This document shows, piece by piece, positions 58,601-64,000 of a stretch of 64,000 nucleotides of DNA. Numbering within the stretch: the stretch's first letter is position 1; every line of letters begins with the position of its first letter. The DNA lies in contig NZ_FOXP01000004.1 in NCBI RefSeq assembly GCF_900115745.1, positions 188,501-252,500 of the forward strand, in the 5' to 3' direction. Position numbers and translations under genes: made by a program. This DNA is from Sphingomonas rubra. Lineage in GTDB: Bacteria; Pseudomonadota; Alphaproteobacteria; Sphingomonadales; Sphingomonadaceae. The notes under the pieces are model-generated. The model ran no database searches. It was not told where the DNA came from and was given only the letters and a program-made list of their open reading frames with translations.

Positions 58601-58940
58601 GCGTGGCGCTCCGGGCTGGCGAGCTTGCCTCGGCCGACAACGGCCAGGATCGCGGCGGTCAGGAAGACGACGCCGGTGACGATCGCCGTCGCGCCGAGCG
58701 GCCCGATCAGCGTCGCCAGCGACAGGATCAACCCAACGAGCAGCGCGATAAACGCGCAGAGCGCAAGCACGCCTGCGCTCACGAAGAAGATCGCCGCGGC
58801 CTTGTATGCCGCCACCCGCTCGCCTGCCCGTGCCTTGTAGAGTGCGACCTCGGCCGACACGAGCGCGCGGCTGTCGTCGACCAACCGGCCGACCAGCGTC
58901 GCCACGCCGGGTGCGTGATCGAGAGAGGAGTCGATCGGTG

Positions 58941-58944
<4 letters not shown>
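58597..58944 (-). CDS. Phage holin-like family protein (PF07332 type)
   Basis: The 115-aa protein has an N-terminal amphipathic helix and two long hydrophobic segments (about 48-75 and 80-104). Its pattern resembles the chromosomal holin superfamily 6 members, which are not phage genes but small envelope proteins of unknown role. No phage genes are near. It overlaps both neighbours by 4 bases. Confidence 0.78.
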
Positions 58945-60843
<1,899 letters not shown>

Positions 60844-60846
60844 TCG

Positions 60847-61164
60847 ATGCGCCGGCCGTCCACCTTTCGCCGCATGCTGCGCCGGGCGGCGGTGCCGGCG
60901 GCGGTGCTGACGGTGCTCGCCTTCTTCGGCGGCTACGCGGTGCTGGGGCCGAACGGCGTCCTCGCCTACGGCGACTACAAGCGGCAGCTGGTGAAGCGCG
61001 AGCGTGACTACCAGGCGCTCGACCGCCGTCGCCAGGTGTGGAAGAACCGCGTCGCGCTGCTCAACCCCGATCATGCCAATCCCGACATGGTCGACGAGAT
61101 GGTGCGCAAGGAACTGAACGTCGCCCATCCTGACGAGGTCATCGTGCCGCTCGACGGCAAGTGA
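60847..61164 (+). CDS. ftsB: Septum formation initiator FtsB/DivIC family
   Basis: The 105-aa bitopic membrane protein has one N-terminal membrane helix (about 15-36) and a coiled coil (about 40-70) with the conserved C-terminal PDMVDEMVRKELNVAHPDE. FtsB, with FtsL and FtsQ, activates septal peptidoglycan synthesis. The eno-ftsB order is conserved in many proteobacteria. Confidence 0.93.
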   Translation: MRRPSTFRRMLRRAAVPAAVLTVLAFFGGYAVLGPNGVLAYGDYKRQLVKRERDYQALDRRRQVWKNRVALLNPDHANPDMVDEMVRKELNVAHPDEVIVPLDGK

Positions 61165-61208
61165 CCGGACTGGCAAGCTGGCGCAGGTGAGATGAGGGAG
61201 AGGTGCCG

Positions 61209-62933
61209 ATGACGCGACTGATGCTGGGGGCGGCGATGCTCGCGCTGGTCGGCGCCGCGCCGGTGCAGACAGTGCCGCTGGCGACCGGGGCGACGCAGGC
61301 GACGAGCCGCTGGGCGACGTTCCGCGACGCCTATATCGAGGAGCTGTTCCGGCTCGATCCGGGCTTCGCCATCTATCAGGGGCGGCACGATCTCGACGGC
61401 CGGGTGCAGGACTGGAGCCCGGCGGGGCTGCGGCGGATCGGCGACTTCTATCGCCGCTCGATCGCCGCCGCGCGCGCGATGCCGGATCGAAGCCTGACCG
61501 CCGACGAGCGGTTCGAGCGCGATTACCTGATCCAGGTGACCAAGGGCCGGCTGTTCTGGCTGGAGGATGCCGATCAGCCGCACACCAACCCCAAATGGTA
61601 CGTCGACGCAGGGCTCGACCCGAACGTCTACGTCGCACGCAACTACGCGGACGCCACCACGCGGGCGAAGGCGCTCACCGCCTTCTTTCGCCGCATCCCG
61701 CTCGCCGCCTCGCAGATCCGCGCCAATCTGAAGACGCCGATGCCCTTGTCGTTCGCGCGCTACGGCGCGGCGGCGTTCAACGGGTTCGCCGATTATTACG
61801 GCACGGACGCGGTCGCCGCCTTCGCCGAGGTGAAGGACGCGGGCGTCCAGCGCGACCTGAAGGAAGCGGCGACCAGCGCCGCGGCCGCGATGCGCTCGCT
61901 GGGCGGCTATCTGGAAGGGCAGCAGCGCACCGCGAACGATGCCTACGCGCTCGGCCCCGCGCGTTTCTCGCGCATGCTGTCGGCGACGGAGGGCGTGTCC
62001 GTCCCGCTGGCGCAGCTGGAGGCTGCCGGCCGCGCCGACCTTCAGCGCAACCGCACCGCGCTGGTCGCGGCGTGCGCACGATTCGCGCCCGGCGCCACCG
62101 TTCCCGCCTGCGTCGAACGGATGAACGCCGACAAGCCGGAGGGCGGCCCCGTCGCGGAGGCGCGGCGCCAGATCCCCCGCCTGCGCGCCTTCGTCGAGGC
62201 CAAGGATCTCGTCACCATCCCCGGCACCGAGCAGGCGCTGGTCGAGGAGAGCCCGCCCTTCAACCGCCAGAACAGCGCCTATATCGACCCGCCGGGGCCG
62301 TTCGAACACGGGTTGCCGTCGATCTATTATATCTCGCCGCCCGATCCCGCCTGGGACCAGAAGACGCGCGATGCCTTTGTGCCGGGCAAGGACGACCTGC
62401 TGTTCACCTCGGTGCACGAGGTAATGCCGGGCCATTTCCTCCAGTTCCTCCATGCCAACCGCTCGCCCTCGCTGTTCGGGCGCATCTTCGTCGGCTACGC
62501 CTTCGCCGAGGGCTGGGCGCATTACGCCGAGGAGATGATGTGGGAGGCCGGGCTGGGCGACGGCAGCCCGCAGGTCCATATCGGCCAGCTGTCGAACGCG
62601 CTGCTGCGCGACTGCCGCTTCCTGTCGGCGATCGGCCTCCATGCGCGGGGCATGACGCAGGAACAGTCGCGGCGGATGTTCGTGGAACAATGCTATCAGG
62701 ACGAAGGCAATGCGCGGCAGCAATCGGCGCGCGGCACCTACGACCCGGCCTATCTCAACTACACCATGGGCAAGCTGCTGATCCGCCGCCTGCGCGCGGA
62801 CTGGACGGCCGGGCGCGGCGGCCGGGCCGGGTGGAAGGCGTTCCACGATCGCCTGTTGAGCTTCGGCGGCCCCGCCATTCCGCTGGTCCGCCAGCGCATG
62901 ATGAACGAGAAGACGGCGCGGGCGGTGTTCTGA
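61209..62933 (+). CDS. Exported DUF885 family protein (putative metallopeptidase)
   Basis: The 574-aa protein has a short signal peptide (MTRLMLGAAMLALVGAAP) and is a DUF885 member. The HExxxGH motif (HEVMPGH) lies at 403-409, followed by EGWAHYAEE, so zinc-dependent peptidase activity is expected. The substrate is unknown. A GGGAGAGG site favours ATG 61209 over GTG 61203. It is followed on the same strand by an S9 peptidase, so both may act in peptide turnover in the periplasm. Confidence 0.9.
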   Translation: MTRLMLGAAMLALVGAAPVQTVPLATGATQATSRWATFRDAYIEELFRLDPGFAIYQGRHDLDGRVQDWSPAGLRRIGDFYRRSIAAARAMPDRSLTADERFERDYLIQVTKGRLFWLEDADQPHTNPKWYVDAGLDPNVYVARNYADATTRAKALTAFFRRIPLAASQIRANLKTPMPLSFARYGAAAFNGFADYYGTDAVAAFAEVKDAGVQRDLKEAATSAAAAMRSLGGYLEGQQRTANDAYALGPARFSRMLSATEGVSVPLAQLEAAGRADLQRNRTALVAACARFAPGATVPACVERMNADKPEGGPVAEARRQIPRLRAFVEAKDLVTIPGTEQALVEESPPFNRQNSAYIDPPGPFEHGLPSIYYISPPDPAWDQKTRDAFVPGKDDLLFTSVHEVMPGHFLQFLHANRSPSLFGRIFVGYAFAEGWAHYAEEMMWEAGLGDGSPQVHIGQLSNALLRDCRFLSAIGLHARGMTQEQSRRMFVEQCYQDEGNARQQSARGTYDPAYLNYTMGKLLIRRLRADWTAGRGGRAGWKAFHDRLLSFGGPAIPLVRQRMMNEKTARAVF

Positions 62934-63031
62934 CGCGACGCGCCGCTTCGCCATAGGAAGAAAGCCACGGGCGGATTGCCCCGACGACGATCTCCCGTCA
63001 CAATGTCACCCGACACGATCGGGAGAGAATG

Positions 63032-64000
63032 ATGCGCGGGTTCAAGCTATTGGTGGCGGCGACGATGCTTGGCGGCGTGCCCGTCTTCGCGCAGAGCGCG
63101 CCCATGAACCAGGCATCCACAAACGACCCGTATATCTGGCTCGAGGACAAGGACGGCGCCAAGGCGCTCGCCTGGGTTGAGGCGGAGAATGCGCGCACCC
63201 TGCCGCGGCTGCGGAACGACCCGCGCTACGCCGGCTTCTACCGCGACGCGCTCGCCATCGCCTCGGCCAAGGATCGCATCCCGATGCCGAGCCAGCGCTA
63301 CGGCCGCATCCTCAATTTCTGGCGCGACGCCGATCACCCGCAGGGCCTGTGGCGCTGGACCAGCGAGGCCGACTACGCGAACGCCAATCCCTCTTGGAAG
63401 ACGCTGATCGATCTCGACGCCCTGTCCAAGGCGGAGGGCAAGAAGTGGGTGTGGAAGGGCGCCACCTGCCTCATGCCCGAGGAACGGCTGTGCCTCGTCG
63501 CGCTGTCGGAGGGTGGCGAGGACGCGATCACCTATCGCGAGTTCGATCTCCAGACGGGCCAGTTCGTCGCGAACGGCTTCAACCTGCCCAAGTCGAAGCA
63601 GGGGGCGACCTGGGTCGATCGCGACACGCTGCTCGTCAGCCGCGACTGGGGGCAGGGGACGATGACCGCCTCGGGTTACCCCTTCGTGGTCAAGATGGTG
63701 AAGCGCGGGGCGCCGCTGTCGGCGGCGACGGAGGTTGCGCGCGGCGCCGCGGAGGACCAGCTCGGCACCTACGCGTCGACGCTGACCGACGGCGCCGGCC
63801 ACCGGCTGGTGATGATCGAGCGGCGCCAGGATTTCTTCGGCGGCGACAAGCTGGTCTGGACGCCCGCGGGAACCAAGAAACTCGCCATGCCGCCGCGCGC
63901 CTTCGCGCAAGGCATGGTCGACGGCCGCGTCGTCTTCACCACGCAGGACCCGTGGGGGTCGGTGCCGGCGGGTGCCGTCGCCGCGGTGCCGCTCGCCGAG
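63032..64000 (+). CDS. Prolyl oligopeptidase-family S9 peptidase (5' part, truncated by window end)
   Basis: The first 323 codons are present; the gene runs off the window. The N-terminus has a signal peptide (MRGFKLLVAATMLGG...FAQSA), then DPYIWLEDKDGAKALAWVEAENARTL, a typical S9 prolyl-oligopeptidase start, and the beginning of the beta-propeller domain. The catalytic Ser-Asp-His domain is outside the window. A GGGAGAG site fits ATG 63032 (spacing about 6) better than the tandem ATG at 63029. Confidence 0.93.
   Translation, partial: MRGFKLLVAATMLGGVPVFAQSAPMNQASTNDPYIWLEDKDGAKALAWVEAENARTLPRLRNDPRYAGFYRDALAIASAKDRIPMPSQRYGRILNFWRDADHPQGLWRWTSEADYANANPSWKTLIDLDALSKAEGKKWVWKGATCLMPEERLCLVALSEGGEDAITYREFDLQTGQFVANGFNLPKSKQGATWVDRDTLLVSRDWGQGTMTASGYPFVVKMVKRGAPLSAATEVARGAAEDQLGTYASTLTDGAGHRLVMIERRQDFFGGDKLVWTPAGTKKLAMPPRAFAQGMVDGRVVFTTQDPWGSVPAGAVAAVPLAE

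Overview
The window is 64 kb of a GC-rich, gene-dense chromosome. Gene content and order point to a sphingomonad (Alphaproteobacteria, Sphingomonadales, Sphingomonas-like). The evidence is the tsaE-amgK-murU-addB-addA-trxA run, a DksA with a single cysteine, the alphaproteobacterial families DUF1465 and DUF4170, an EcfG-type stress promoter, and many copies of the short palindromic repeats scattered through Sphingomonas genomes. No ribosomal RNA, CRISPR array, integrase, transposase or prophage was found. Almost everything is core chromosome.

Layout. 0.2-9.1 kb: t6A-modification ATPase, the AmgK/MurU peptidoglycan-recycling pair, the AddAB recombination nuclease-helicase and thioredoxin, all on the plus strand and mostly with overlapping starts. 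9.3-19 kb: argJ, a small exported protein just upstream of secA, secA, a lipoprotein, YjbQ, tRNA-Asn, nadK-moaA, and an EAL protein coupled to a small DUF4440 protein. 19-25.6 kb: mfd, sdhE, recG and a DMT transporter. 25.7-30.6 kb: a minus-strand block with PilZ, tyrS, a LysM/LytM lipoprotein, surE and serS. 30.7-34 kb: a host-attachment-family protein, a 257-bp regulatory-looking leader, dksA, two divergent DUF465 genes, DUF1465 and a nitronate-monooxygenase-like enzyme. 34-40.4 kb: M1 aminopeptidase, yciB, ftsY-mtaB and DUF924. 40.6-45.6 kb: ffh, rpsP, a 48-aa reading frame, rimM, an oppositely oriented flavoprotein, trmD and rplS. 45.7-51 kb: a membrane HTH regulator, then rpoD-dnaG-yqeY. 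51-57.5 kb: carA, an exported hypothetical, carB, greA and a rhomboid. 57.5-59.5 kb: DUF4170 and a four-gene membrane/stress operon. 59.6-64 kb: eno, ftsB, a DUF885 peptidase and the start of an S9 peptidase.

Themes. Protein targeting is heavily represented (secA, ffh, ftsY). So are transcription and the stringent response (rpoD, dksA, greA, mfd) and genome repair (addAB, recG, mfd, dnaG). Palindromic repeats of several subfamilies sit in most longer gaps. One copy lies in frame inside carA and adds about 39 residues to the protein.

The least conventional signals are these: the repeat-derived insertion in CarA; an exported gene interrupting carA-carB; a secretion-monitor-like small gene before secA; a short acidic reading frame before rimM whose start codon is in a hairpin; a flavoprotein gene whose start overlaps that of trmD; a lux-box-like palindrome before dksA; and an EcfG-like promoter before four small membrane-stress genes. 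I saw no large, clearly novel multi-gene system. These are small-scale candidates, and each needs the comparison or experiment stated with it.
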